5,481 nucleotides of DNA from Dehalococcoidia bacterium (GCA_004375725.1 SOKS01000077.1:1-5481), one strand, 5' to 3'; counted from the first letter of the stretch, positions 1-5,481 are shown. The notes: a model not told the origin generated them from the letters alone. Translations and numbers: made by a program.

Positions 1-10
1 TGTATATTTT

Positions 11-55
11 ATGACGTTTTTGCCTGTTAAATCGTCATTTGGCCCCGGAGGGCCA
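11..55 (-). promoter_or_regulatory. Two small hairpins overlapping and following the Trp leader peptide
   Basis: Read on the minus strand, TGGCCC-TCCG-GGGCCA (55 to 40) forms a six-base-pair stem closed by a C(UCCG)G loop, which belongs to the stable UNCG tetraloop family. It starts at the second Trp codon of the leader peptide. Just after it, ATGACG (38-33) and CGTCAT (16-11) form a perfect 6-bp inverted repeat with a 16-nt loop, spanning the leader stop codon. An alternative pairing of GGAGG (60-56) with CCTCC (51-47) would exclude the first hairpin. The repeats are seen directly. A role in attenuation or translational coupling of the gene beyond the left edge is inference. No U-tract follows inside the window, so neither is called a terminator. 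Confidence 0.45.
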
Positions 56-76
56 CCTCCAAAACATCGTTGCCAT
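35..76 (-). CDS. Putative Trp-rich leader peptide, 13 codons
   Basis: The minus strand, just past the T-box terminator, has a near-perfect Shine-Dalgarno AGGAGG (90-85), eight bases before an ATG at 76-74. The ORF encodes MATMFWRWPSGAK and ends at TGA (37-35). Codons 6 (61-59) and 8 (55-53) are TGG, so two of 13 residues are tryptophan, the rarest amino acid. The upstream T-box has the same specificity. Trp-codon leader peptides are known from trp operon attenuators and from the B. subtilis rtpA leader, where a T-box precedes the peptide. By analogy, ribosomes would stall here when charged tRNA-Trp is short and so change the folding of the RNA downstream. A second in-frame ATG (67-65) is possible but lacks a well-placed SD. 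It is unlikely to be the N-terminus of the structural gene, because it stops at once and no in-frame continuation is seen. Confidence 0.7.
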   Translation of the reverse strand: MATMFWRWPSGAK

Positions 77-109
77 GGCAATATCCTCCTTTTTTGCTAT
101 TAAATAATT

Positions 110-139
110 AAAAAACCCCCACCCTGGAAGGGGCGGGGG
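110..139 (-). terminator. Intrinsic terminator of the T-box leader
   Basis: On the minus strand a 9-bp GC-rich stem (139-131 with 124-116, one G-U pair) encloses a six-base loop (130-125) and is followed by six U residues (115-110). The 5' arm overlaps bases 132-128 (CCCUU), which would otherwise pair with AAGGG of the T-box motif to make the antiterminator. Terminator and antiterminator are therefore mutually exclusive, as in known T-box leaders. Read on the plus strand the hairpin has no U-tract, so it acts only on minus-strand transcripts. Confidence 0.92.
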
Positions 140-413
140 CTGCTTCCGCGGTGCCACCCTTCTTGGTCATGGAAAAAAGAAAATACATGACCATCTCTTT
201 CAGGTACGGAGGTTATTAACTATCACTCACCTCGATACCCCGGGGTCTGATAACGCTCCCCCTGCGTCAAGGCCTACTCGCTATTAAAGCTTTCGGTTTG
301 CGGCTCCCAGGTCCATTCCGCTCCGGCGCTGGCATCGGCTCACACCTTACCCGACTCTCTGCGCCCCGCTCTGAAGCCTACTAGTCCTGTTCAAAGCCTT
401 TGCGTAATTATTT
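110..413 (-). promoter_or_regulatory. T-box riboswitch, tryptophan (UGG) specifier
   Basis: This leader RNA binds uncharged tRNA and lets transcription pass the terminator. Stem I (minus strand) pairs GGCT 398-395 with AGCC 305-302, CAGG 389-386 with CCTG 311-308, GCTTC 377-373 with GGAGC 324-320, GGCGC 365-361 with GCGCC 329-325, and TCGG 354-351 with CCGA 338-335. It has the AGAGAG element at 360-355. The specifier loop has AGTA (382-379) facing GAA, then TGG (315-313) and the conserved following A, so the codon read is Trp. A Stem II-like pairing (283-279 with 255-251) and an 11-position hairpin with one mismatch (239-229/213-203) follow. Stem III is TGGTCATG/CATGACCA (193-186/171-164). 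The T-box AAGGGTGGCACCGCGG lies at 161-146. Its UGGC bulge would match an acceptor end with discriminator G, as bacterial tRNA-Trp has. The regulated gene lies left of the window and is probably for Trp synthesis, uptake or charging (inference). Confidence 0.95.
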
Positions 414-419
414 CTGGTT

Positions 420-448
420 AGTTTAACAGCCGGTTTTGCTTTTGTCAA
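420..448 (-). promoter_or_regulatory. Sigma70-type promoter of the T-box transcript
   Basis: Minus strand: a perfect -35 TTGACA (448-443), a 17-bp spacer, and a -10 TAAACT (425-420; 4 of 6 consensus positions). The expected transcription start near 413 lies about 15 nt before the first Stem I pairing, as expected for a T-box leader. It is back-to-back with the rpsB promoter. Confidence 0.8.
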
Positions 449-465
449 GTACTGGCCCTTCTATA

Positions 466-495
466 TTGCTGCCTGATAAGGGGGTATGCTATACT
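466..495 (+). promoter_or_regulatory. Promoter of the rpsB operon (extended -10)
   Basis: The -10 TATACT (490-495, 5 of 6) is preceded by TG at 487-488, giving a TGN extended -10. A poor -35 TTGCTG (466-471) lies 18 bp upstream; an extended -10 tolerates this. Transcription would start near 502, leaving a 5' UTR of about 38 nt. I see no structure in that UTR resembling an S2 autoregulatory site. Confidence 0.6.
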
Positions 496-539
496 GTTAA
501 GCGATATATCTAATTCCAGACGGGAAAAGGGGGGAGAAT

Positions 540-1325
540 TTGCCGGATACAACGACCATCAAACAACTCTTGGAGGCGGGGGCTCACTTTGGGCATCAGA
601 CGGGGCGGTGGCATCCCCGTATGAAGAACTACATCTTCACCAAACGCAATGGTATTCACATCATTGACCTGGAAAAGACGGCGGTTCTGCTGGATAAGGC
701 CTGTGAATATGTTCGAGAACTGGTCGCGGGAGGCGGCACTATCCTGTTTGTCGGCACCAAGAAACAGGCCCAGGAGTCAATTGTGGAAGAGGCGCAGCGC
801 TGTGGTATGCCGTACATTGACCAGCGCTGGCTGGGCGGGATGTTGACCAACTTCACCACCATACAGGCACGCATTGACCACCTGGTACGCCTTGAAGACC
901 AGCAGTCGAGAGGAGAATTCGGGCGCCTGACCAAAAAGGAGATTCTAAAGATTAATGAAGAGATTGGGAAACTGAATAAACAGATGGGTGGCATCAAGGA
1001 AATGACCAATCTGCCCGGTGCCCTGTTTATCGTTGATCCGACGAAGGAAGGTATCGCACTCGCCGAGGCCAAACGAATGGGAATACCGGTGGTGGCCATC
1101 GCGGACACCAATTGTAACCCCGATTTGATAGACTATGCGATCCCGGCGAATGATGATGCCATCCGCGCCATAAAGCTGGTATGCGGCAAAATGGCCGATT
1201 CCGTTCTGGAGGGCAAAGCCGGTTTCGCCGAAGTGTCGGTGGAGGCAGCGGAGCTGGAAGGAGTGGGGGCAGCTGAAACACTGGAAACGATGGAGCCTTT
1301 GATCTTTACGCCGGAAGAGGAATAA
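540..1325 (+). CDS. rpsB: 30S ribosomal protein S2
   Basis: Structural protein of the small ribosomal subunit, on the solvent side near S1 and the mRNA 5' end. The 261-residue product is a full-length S2. It has the N-terminal signature IKQLLEAGAHFGHQ (7-20), RWHPRM (23-28), the WLGGMLTNFTTI motif (97-108), the second signature PGALFIVDPTKEG (159-171), and VVAIADTNCNPDLIDYAIPANDDA (184-207), followed by an acidic, divergent C-terminal tail. The middle coiled-coil insert lies at about 110-155. The start is TTG at 540, because the S2 N-terminus begins here and no upstream in-frame ATG or GTG is visible. A G-run SD (529-536) lies 3-5 bases before it. It is first gene of the operon, 12 bases before tsf. 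Confidence 0.98.
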   Translation: MPDTTTIKQLLEAGAHFGHQTGRWHPRMKNYIFTKRNGIHIIDLEKTAVLLDKACEYVRELVAGGGTILFVGTKKQAQESIVEEAQRCGMPYIDQRWLGGMLTNFTTIQARIDHLVRLEDQQSRGEFGRLTKKEILKINEEIGKLNKQMGGIKEMTNLPGALFIVDPTKEGIALAEAKRMGIPVVAIADTNCNPDLIDYAIPANDDAIRAIKLVCGKMADSVLEGKAGFAEVSVEAAELEGVGAAETLETMEPLIFTPEEE

Positions 1326-1337
1326 GGAGGACCAGTT

Positions 1338-1847
1338 TTGGAAATATCCGTAGAGACGATTAAAGAGTTGCGAAACCAGTGTGGTGCGGGGGTTATGGAG
1401 TGCCGGGATGCCCTGCTTGAAATGGAAGGGGATTTGGAAAAGGCTCTCCAGGTTTTAAAGGGAAAAGGACTGCTCAAAGCAGCGAAAAAAGCCGACCGTG
1501 TCACCACGCAGGGGTTGATTGAAGCTTATGTTCACGCCGGAGGGCGGATAGGGTCGCTGGTTGAGGTAAACTGTGAGACCGACTTCGTGGCGCGCACCGA
1601 TGAGTTCAAGGAACTGGCGCATGAACTGGCCATGCAGGTTGCCGCTCTTTCACCGCAGTATATATCCGAGGAAGAGATCCCCGAAGGAGCCGACATTGAG
1701 CCTCAGGCTGCCTGTCTGTTGCAGCAGCCTTACATCAGGGACCCCGGAAAGACCATTCGTGATGTAATCGTCGAAGTCATTGCCAAGGTAGGTGAAAATA
1801 TCCGGGTAAGCCGCTTCTCCAGATTTGAATTAGGCGTCAAGGACTAG
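1338..1847 (+). CDS. tsf: Translation elongation factor Ts (short form)
   Basis: Guanine-nucleotide exchange factor that regenerates EF-Tu-GTP in the cytoplasm. The N-terminal UBA-like domain is at about 1-45 (IKELRNQCGAGVMECRDAL). The core has the EF-Tu-contacting TDFVAR at 81-86. The end carries the usual family close: LLQQPYIRDPGKTI (127-140) and VGENIRVSRFSRFELG (151-166). At 169 residues it is far shorter than E. coli EF-Ts (283) and also below Thermus (196), so it keeps a single core subdomain and lacks the coiled-coil module. It does not look truncated, because both termini match the family. The TTG start at 1338 follows GGAGG (1326-1330) with 7-base spacing. The pairing rpsB-tsf is near universal. 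Confidence 0.97.
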   Translation: MEISVETIKELRNQCGAGVMECRDALLEMEGDLEKALQVLKGKGLLKAAKKADRVTTQGLIEAYVHAGGRIGSLVEVNCETDFVARTDEFKELAHELAMQVAALSPQYISEEEIPEGADIEPQAACLLQQPYIRDPGKTIRDVIVEVIAKVGENIRVSRFSRFELGVKD

Positions 1848-1851
1848 GGAA

Positions 1852-2574
1852 ATGGCCGAGACCAAGTATAAGCGAGTACTCCTCAAGCTCAGTGGTGAGT
1901 CTTTTGCCGGAGGCAATAAGTTCGGCATTGATATCGCCACTCTTACCAAGGTAGCCAAACAGATCAAGAACGTGGTGGAAACGGGAGTGGCGGTGGCTAT
2001 CGTCGTCGGTGGGGGTAACATCTGGCGTGGTGATGAGGCCGAGGCAAACGGCATCGACCGTGTAACCGCGGACTATGCCGGAATGCTGGCCACCGTCATC
2101 AATGCCCTGGCCCTCCAGGACACGCTGGAGAAAGCGGGCGTCCACACACGGACGCAGTCGGCGATTGGCATTAATCAGGTAGCCGAACCATATATCAGAC
2201 GTCGCGCCGTCCGACATCTGGAAAAAGGCAGGGTGGTCATCTTTGCCGGCGGTACCGGGAACCCCTATATGACCACGGATACTGCAGCAGCGCTGCGGGC
2301 AATCGAGATCAATGCTGAAGTCCTGCTCATGTCCAAGAACAAAGTAGATGGCGTTTACAGTGCTGACCCAATTAAAAACCCGGATGCGAAAAAGTTCGAT
2401 CGCCTCACCTATCTGGAGGCACTGAACCTCAGGCTTGAGGTGATGGACGCCACCGCCCTCTCCCTTTGTCTGGAGAATAAACTGCCCATCATTGTGTTTG
2501 ACCTTCAGGCACCCCACAGCATGGAAAGAGCGGTCAGTGGTGAACCGATTGGCACCCTGGTATCAGGCGAGTAG
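1852..2574 (+). CDS. pyrH: Uridylate kinase (UMP kinase)
   Basis: Phosphorylates UMP to UDP with ATP, a step in pyrimidine nucleotide synthesis. This is the hexameric bacterial amino-acid-kinase-fold enzyme, normally activated by GTP and inhibited by UTP. The 240 residues match the family length. Seen in order: KLSGE (12-16), VVGGGNIWRG (51-60), DYAGMLAT (74-81), the nucleotide loop GGTGNPYMTTDTAAALRA (133-150), KVDGVYSADP (164-173), and MDATALSL (198-205). The ATG at 1852 is four bases after the tsf stop. Its best SD, AAGGA (1839-1843), lies inside the last tsf codons with 8-base spacing, which suggests translational coupling. Confidence 0.98.
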   Translation: MAETKYKRVLLKLSGESFAGGNKFGIDIATLTKVAKQIKNVVETGVAVAIVVGGGNIWRGDEAEANGIDRVTADYAGMLATVINALALQDTLEKAGVHTRTQSAIGINQVAEPYIRRRAVRHLEKGRVVIFAGGTGNPYMTTDTAAALRAIEINAEVLLMSKNKVDGVYSADPIKNPDAKKFDRLTYLEALNLRLEVMDATALSLCLENKLPIIVFDLQAPHSMERAVSGEPIGTLVSGE

Positions 2575-2580
2575 AGGAAC

Positions 2581-3138
2581 ATGGTTAGTGATGCGTTGCA
2601 AAACATAGAAGGAAGGATGCGGGCGTCTGTCAGTGGTCTGCGAAAAGATCTGACGACACTGCGCACCGGCCGTGCCACGCCGGCACTGGTCGAGCATATC
2701 CGGGTGGACTACGCTGGCGTGCCCACGCCCATACATCAGATTGCCGGTATTTCCGTGCCTGAGGCAAGCCTCCTTATCATCCAACCCTGGGACAAGAGCA
2801 GTATTCGTGAGATTGAGAAAGCCATCCTGAAGTCTGATCTCGGTTTCAATCCGACCAATGATGGCAATGTGATCAGAATAAGCATCCCGCCACTTTCCGA
2901 AGAAAGGCGGCAGGAGCTGACCCGGGTGGTGCGGAAAAGAATTGAAGAGAGAAAGATAGTGGTGCGTAATCTGAGGCATGAGGTTATGAATGACCTGAAG
3001 ACCATGGAGAAGAATAAAGAAATGTCTGAGGATGAGCATAAAAGAGCCCTCAGCCAACTGCAGAAGCTCACCGATGCTTTTATTGCCGAAATTGACCAGA
3101 CCGGACGGGACAAGGAAAAGGAGCTTCTGGAAGCATAG
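2581..3138 (+). CDS. frr: Ribosome recycling factor
   Basis: With EF-G it splits post-termination ribosomes so they can be reused. The 185-residue length is typical. Domain I helices cover about 1-30 and 105-185; LRTGRATPALVEHIRVDY (27-44) leads into domain II, which holds GVPTPIHQIAGISVPE (46-61) and IIQPWDKSSIREIEKAI (66-82). NPTNDGNVIRISIPPLSEERR (90-110) leads back to the long helical domain. The conserved VRNLR (128-132) keeps the functionally important arginine at 132. The next residue is His where the common motif has a second Arg. The ATG start at 2581 lies six bases after the pyrH stop, with GAGGA (2574-2578) close by. Confidence 0.98.
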   Translation: MVSDALQNIEGRMRASVSGLRKDLTTLRTGRATPALVEHIRVDYAGVPTPIHQIAGISVPEASLLIIQPWDKSSIREIEKAILKSDLGFNPTNDGNVIRISIPPLSEERRQELTRVVRKRIEERKIVVRNLRHEVMNDLKTMEKNKEMSEDEHKRALSQLQKLTDAFIAEIDQTGRDKEKELLEA

Positions 3139-3180
3139 GCCCCAGAGTATGCCGATAATACCGGGGGAGAATCGGGAGCG

Positions 3181-3891
3181 ATGAAGTCACTCAAGCAGCA
3201 GGTAAAACGATTGCCAGTTCATGTTGCCATTGTACCTGACGGGAATGGGCGCTGGGCGGAGAAACGCGGGCTGCCCAGGCTTGCCGGGCATCAGGCTGGC
3301 GTGAAGAAGATGCGCGCCCTGACAGAGTATCTCAATGACCTGAAGATAAAGTACGTTACCCTCTACGGATTTTCCACCGAGAACTGGGGCCGTCCCGGGG
3401 ATGAGATAGAGGGGTTATTCCGTATCCTGAAGGAGAGGATTGACCAGGATATCCCCAAGCTACACAAGAAGGGCATCAGGGTTCGCCATCTCGGGCGGCT
3501 TGGAGAACTGCCTGACTGGCTGCAGAGCTCAATCCGGCATGCCGTGGAACACACCAAGGATAATACGGGGTTGACGCTGAGTCTGGCCTTCAACTACGGC
3601 GGGCATGTTGAGATAATTGATGCGATTCGCCGCATCATCGCTGAAGGCATCCCGCCGGAAAAGATAGACGAGAAACTGTTCAGTGACTATCTGTATACCG
3701 CCGGTATGCCGTATGTAGACCTTTTAATCCGGACCGGCGATGAATGGCGCCTCAGCAACTTTTTGCTGTGGCAGACTGCCTACAGCGAATATTACTTCAC
3801 CGATGTTCTCTGGCCCGACTTTAACAAAGAGGACATGGACAAGGCGTTGATTGCCTACAGTCAGCGGGAACGGCGCTTCGGCGCGCTGTAA
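3181..3891 (+). CDS. uppS: Undecaprenyl diphosphate synthase (cis-prenyltransferase)
   Basis: Adds cis-isoprene units from isopentenyl diphosphate to farnesyl diphosphate, giving the C55 carrier for peptidoglycan and other wall polymers. It acts at the cytoplasmic face of the membrane. The 236 residues fit the family. Seen: HVAIVPDGNGRWA (14-26) with catalytic Asp20, RLAGHQAG (33-40), YGFSTENW (62-69), LAFNYGG (135-141), and the C-terminal substrate motif IRTGDEWRLSNFLLWQ (183-198) with YSEYYFTDVLWPDF (201-214). Two positions deviate from the common bacterial motifs: Pro19 where Met is usual, and Asp187 where Gly is usual in RTGGE. The key acid and arginines remain, so activity is expected. 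It sits 42 bases after frr, with GGGAG at 3174-3178 just before the ATG. Another polyprenyl chain length cannot be excluded from sequence alone. Confidence 0.95.
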   Translation: MKSLKQQVKRLPVHVAIVPDGNGRWAEKRGLPRLAGHQAGVKKMRALTEYLNDLKIKYVTLYGFSTENWGRPGDEIEGLFRILKERIDQDIPKLHKKGIRVRHLGRLGELPDWLQSSIRHAVEHTKDNTGLTLSLAFNYGGHVEIIDAIRRIIAEGIPPEKIDEKLFSDYLYTAGMPYVDLLIRTGDEWRLSNFLLWQTAYSEYYFTDVLWPDFNKEDMDKALIAYSQRERRFGAL

Positions 3892-3899
3892 TATAAGGC

Positions 3900-4703
3900 A
3901 TGCTCAAAAAAAGGGTTGTAACCGCACTATGGGGTATTCCTCTCCTTATTGCTGTCGTCTGGTTTGATAGACCTCTGCCCTGGTTCACCGTCTTCATTGC
4001 CATCTGGGGGCTGCTGGCCGCTTACGAATTTTACCGACTGGTGGGCGTTTCCGGTATCTATTCGCTGACTGTCTTCGGGCTGCTCTTCACGCTTCTGATC
4101 ATAGTGAGCCCGCACTGCCCGTCCCCGCTTGCCGCTCCGCTGCTGGTGACGCTGGCCGTCGTAATGCCGCTCATCTGGCTGGTGCTGCGCCAGCGCGTCG
4201 ATGGCGCTTTTACCGGCTGGGCATGGATGGTGGCGGGGTTTCTCTACGTGGGCTGGATGCTTAGTTTCCTGGTAGATTTGCGGCTTGAAGCCGGACGGAA
4301 CTGGGTGTTTTTCGCCCTTTTTACCACCTTCGGCTCCGATACTATCGCATACCTCGTCGGTCGGGTGCTGGGCAGACACCGCCTCGCCCCTCAGATAAGC
4401 CCGCATAAGTCCTGGGAGGGAACGATTGGAGGACTGCTGGGCGCAGTGGCGATGAGCCTGCTATTTACGCTGTCAACACCGTTCCAGGTAACACTGAGCA
4501 TCGGGCAGGGAGTAGTGCTGGCTCTGCTGGTGAGCATTTTCGGACAGATTGGCGATTTAGCGGAGTCGTTGCTCAAACGCAACACGGGCGTGAAAGAGTC
4601 GGGCGCTTCAATTCCGGGGCATGGCGGTTTTCTCGACCGGATGGACAGCGTTGTCTTCGCCGGCGTTACCGTATATTTATACTATACTTTTATTGTTCTG
4701 TAG
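3900..4703 (+). CDS. cdsA: Phosphatidate cytidylyltransferase (CDP-diglyceride synthase)
   Basis: Integral membrane enzyme making CDP-diacylglycerol from phosphatidate and CTP, the branch point for phospholipid synthesis. The 267-residue protein is mostly hydrophobic, with about eight likely membrane segments, for example about 8-23, 28-46, 55-71, 78-97, 108-126, 175-192, 203-218 and 250-266. The C-terminal half carries the family blocks: SDTIAYLVGRVLGRHRLAPQ (146-165), SPHKSWEGTIGG (167-178), GQIGDLAESLLKR (215-227), and the CdsA signature SIPGHGGFLDRMDS (237-250). The ATG at 3900 is eight bases after the uppS stop, with a weak AAGG just before it. The uppS-cdsA order is common. The next gene is rsmG rather than the frequently seen dxr. 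Confidence 0.97.
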   Translation: MLKKRVVTALWGIPLLIAVVWFDRPLPWFTVFIAIWGLLAAYEFYRLVGVSGIYSLTVFGLLFTLLIIVSPHCPSPLAAPLLVTLAVVMPLIWLVLRQRVDGAFTGWAWMVAGFLYVGWMLSFLVDLRLEAGRNWVFFALFTTFGSDTIAYLVGRVLGRHRLAPQISPHKSWEGTIGGLLGAVAMSLLFTLSTPFQVTLSIGQGVVLALLVSIFGQIGDLAESLLKRNTGVKESGASIPGHGGFLDRMDSVVFAGVTVYLYYTFIVL

Positions 4704-4779
4704 TTGGTCTCATTAGATTTTCTTTTCTACCTCACCCCCTCTTAAACACCTCGATTACTGCTCTTTTTGGAAGTAACAG

Positions 4780-4788
4780 TGCTATAAT
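4780..4788 (+). promoter_or_regulatory. Extended -10 promoter for rsmG, probably leaderless
   Basis: The sequence TGCTATAAT is a perfect extended -10 (TGN plus TATAAT). No good -35 is seen about 17 bp upstream. A start 7-8 bases past the hexamer would fall at 4795-4796, on the first base of the chosen rsmG ATG. No Shine-Dalgarno sequence lies between them. The 92-bp gap after cdsA has no convincing terminator hairpin, so read-through from the upstream operon may add to expression. Confidence 0.55.
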
Positions 4789-4795
4789 GACCATC

Positions 4796-5481
4796 ATGAA
4801 AAAGCTCGAATTCGGTGCCAAAAAGCTAGGCATTGAGCTTACCTCTCAGCAGCTGGAGCAATTCCAGGTCTACTATCAGGAGCTCGTCAACTGGAACCGT
4901 CGGCTGAACCTGACGGCAATCACCGATTACGAAGAGGTGCAGGTCAAGCACTTTCTCGATTCACTTACCGTGGCCCTGGCATTGAGGCAGCCACCGTTTA
5001 AGGGAATGAAGCTTATTGATGTCGGCACGGGGGCGGGCATACCGGGGATTCCGTTGAAACTACTCTTACCTGATACGAATCTTGTACTTCTTGACGCTAC
5101 GAAGAAGAAAGCGAACTTTCTAGAGCATATCGTACACAAGCTAGGCCTGAAAGATGTGGCGGTGGTGGTGGGGCGGGCGGAAGAGATCGCTCACCGCCCC
5201 GAATACCGGCAGCAATTTGATCTGGTTCTATCCCGGGCGGTGGCGAATTTACCAGCGCTGGTGGAGCTGACCCTTCCCTTTTGCGCCATCGGCGGCAGGT
5301 TCATCGCTCAGAAGAAGGGGGATATGGGGGAAGAAGTGCCGGCGGCACAGCGGGCGATTTCCCTCATGGGTGGCAAGCTGACCGATGTGAAACGAATCGA
5401 CCTGCCTGAGTTCGCCGATGAGCGCTGGCTGGTGGTCATTGACAAGGTCGAGAATACCCCACCGCAGTATCCCCGCCGCCC
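4796..5481 (+). CDS. rsmG: 16S rRNA (guanine527-N7)-methyltransferase RsmG, 3'-truncated by window edge
   Basis: SAM-dependent enzyme (also called GidB) that methylates N7 of G527 in the 530 loop of 16S rRNA; loss gives low-level streptomycin resistance in several bacteria. The visible 228 codons have the family layout: an N-terminal helical part with YYQELVNWNRRLNLTAI (26-42) and KHFLDSL (51-57), the SAM-binding loop LIDVGTGAGIPGIPL (73-87), Asp100 ending the next strand, LVLSRAVANL (143-152), and KKGDMGEE (173-180). The final YPRR (225-228) belongs to the usual YPR-rich end, so only a short tail should be missing. The ATG at 4796 gives the family's normal N-terminus. An in-frame ATG at 4787 (three residues longer) lies inside the -10 box and has only a distant GGAAG (4769-4773). 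Confidence 0.96.
   Translation, partial: MKKLEFGAKKLGIELTSQQLEQFQVYYQELVNWNRRLNLTAITDYEEVQVKHFLDSLTVALALRQPPFKGMKLIDVGTGAGIPGIPLKLLLPDTNLVLLDATKKKANFLEHIVHKLGLKDVAVVVGRAEEIAHRPEYRQQFDLVLSRAVANLPALVELTLPFCAIGGRFIAQKKGDMGEEVPAAQRAISLMGGKLTDVKRIDLPEFADERWLVVIDKVENTPPQYPRR

Noticed and set aside
27..38. Mini-ORF ATG ACG ATT TAA overlapping the stop of the leader peptide
   Set aside because: Only three codons, with no independent support. The overlap is noted only because the ATG forms part of the inverted repeat.
35..76. Leader ORF as the N-terminus of the regulated protein, broken by a mutation
   Set aside because: The reading stops after 13 codons and the following bases to the window edge contain no in-frame continuation. 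Two Trp codons after a Trp T-box fit a leader peptide better.
116..139. Plus-strand terminator upstream of rpsB
   Set aside because: The hairpin is followed by a U-tract only on the minus strand, and it overlaps the T-box antiterminator.
442..467. Alternative plus-strand promoter TTGTCA with TATATT
   Set aside because: The spacer is only 14 bp, too short for a typical sigma70 promoter, and TTGTCA overlaps the minus-strand TTGACA element.
1837..2517. Long antisense open frame of 226 codons opposite pyrH
   Set aside because: pyrH is unmistakable on the plus strand; the antisense translation shows no recognisable motif and is a by-product of codon bias. The same holds for the open frames opposite rpsB, frr, cdsA and rsmG.
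3140..3167. Imperfect inverted repeat between frr and uppS (CCCC and GTAT paired with ATAC and GGGG)
   Set aside because: Only two 4-bp blocks separated by an asymmetric internal loop, and no U-tract; too weak to call a terminator or regulator.
4704..4780. Terminator after cdsA
   Set aside because: The gap is pyrimidine-rich but I found no stable hairpin before the T-runs.

Overview
The window is bacterial chromosome with two divergent transcription units. The plus strand carries the conserved translation/envelope cluster rpsB-tsf-pyrH-frr-uppS-cdsA, followed by a 3'-truncated rsmG. The minus strand carries only the regulatory leader of a gene that lies beyond the left edge. Moderately high GC, TTG starts for rpsB and tsf, a very short EF-Ts and a canonical T-box riboswitch suggest a Gram-positive-like or Chloroflexota bacterium. 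Dehalococcoidia is my best guess, from general resemblance only. No 16S rRNA or other decisive marker is present.

Positions 1-450 (minus strand) hold the most interesting part. A promoter (420-448) drives a complete T-box leader (about 413 down to 110). Stem I shows a UGG (tryptophan) specifier codon, and there is a Stem II-like region, Stem III, the T-box consensus, and a terminator with a six-U tract that competes with the antiterminator. Past the terminator there is a strong Shine-Dalgarno sequence and a 13-codon ORF encoding MATMFWRWPSGAK, with two Trp codons (35-76). It overlaps or abuts two small hairpins. This looks like two-level tryptophan sensing: uncharged tRNA-Trp read first by the T-box, then by ribosome stalling on a Trp leader peptide. 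The arrangement resembles the Bacillus subtilis rtpA (anti-TRAP) leader. The controlled gene is not in the window.

Positions 451-539 hold the rpsB promoter (extended -10) and its short 5' UTR. From 540 to 4703 six genes are packed with short gaps: ribosomal protein S2, EF-Ts, UMP kinase, ribosome recycling factor, undecaprenyl diphosphate synthase and CDP-diglyceride synthase. They link ribosome assembly, elongation and recycling with pyrimidine nucleotide supply, the lipid carrier for cell-wall synthesis and phospholipid precursor synthesis. The dxr and rseP genes that often follow cdsA are not next here.

Positions 4704-4795 are a short intergenic gap with no convincing terminator. It holds a perfect extended -10 element placed so that transcription would begin at or very near the rsmG start codon, so rsmG may have a leaderless mRNA. 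rsmG (16S rRNA m7G methyltransferase) runs off the right edge just short of its expected C-terminus.
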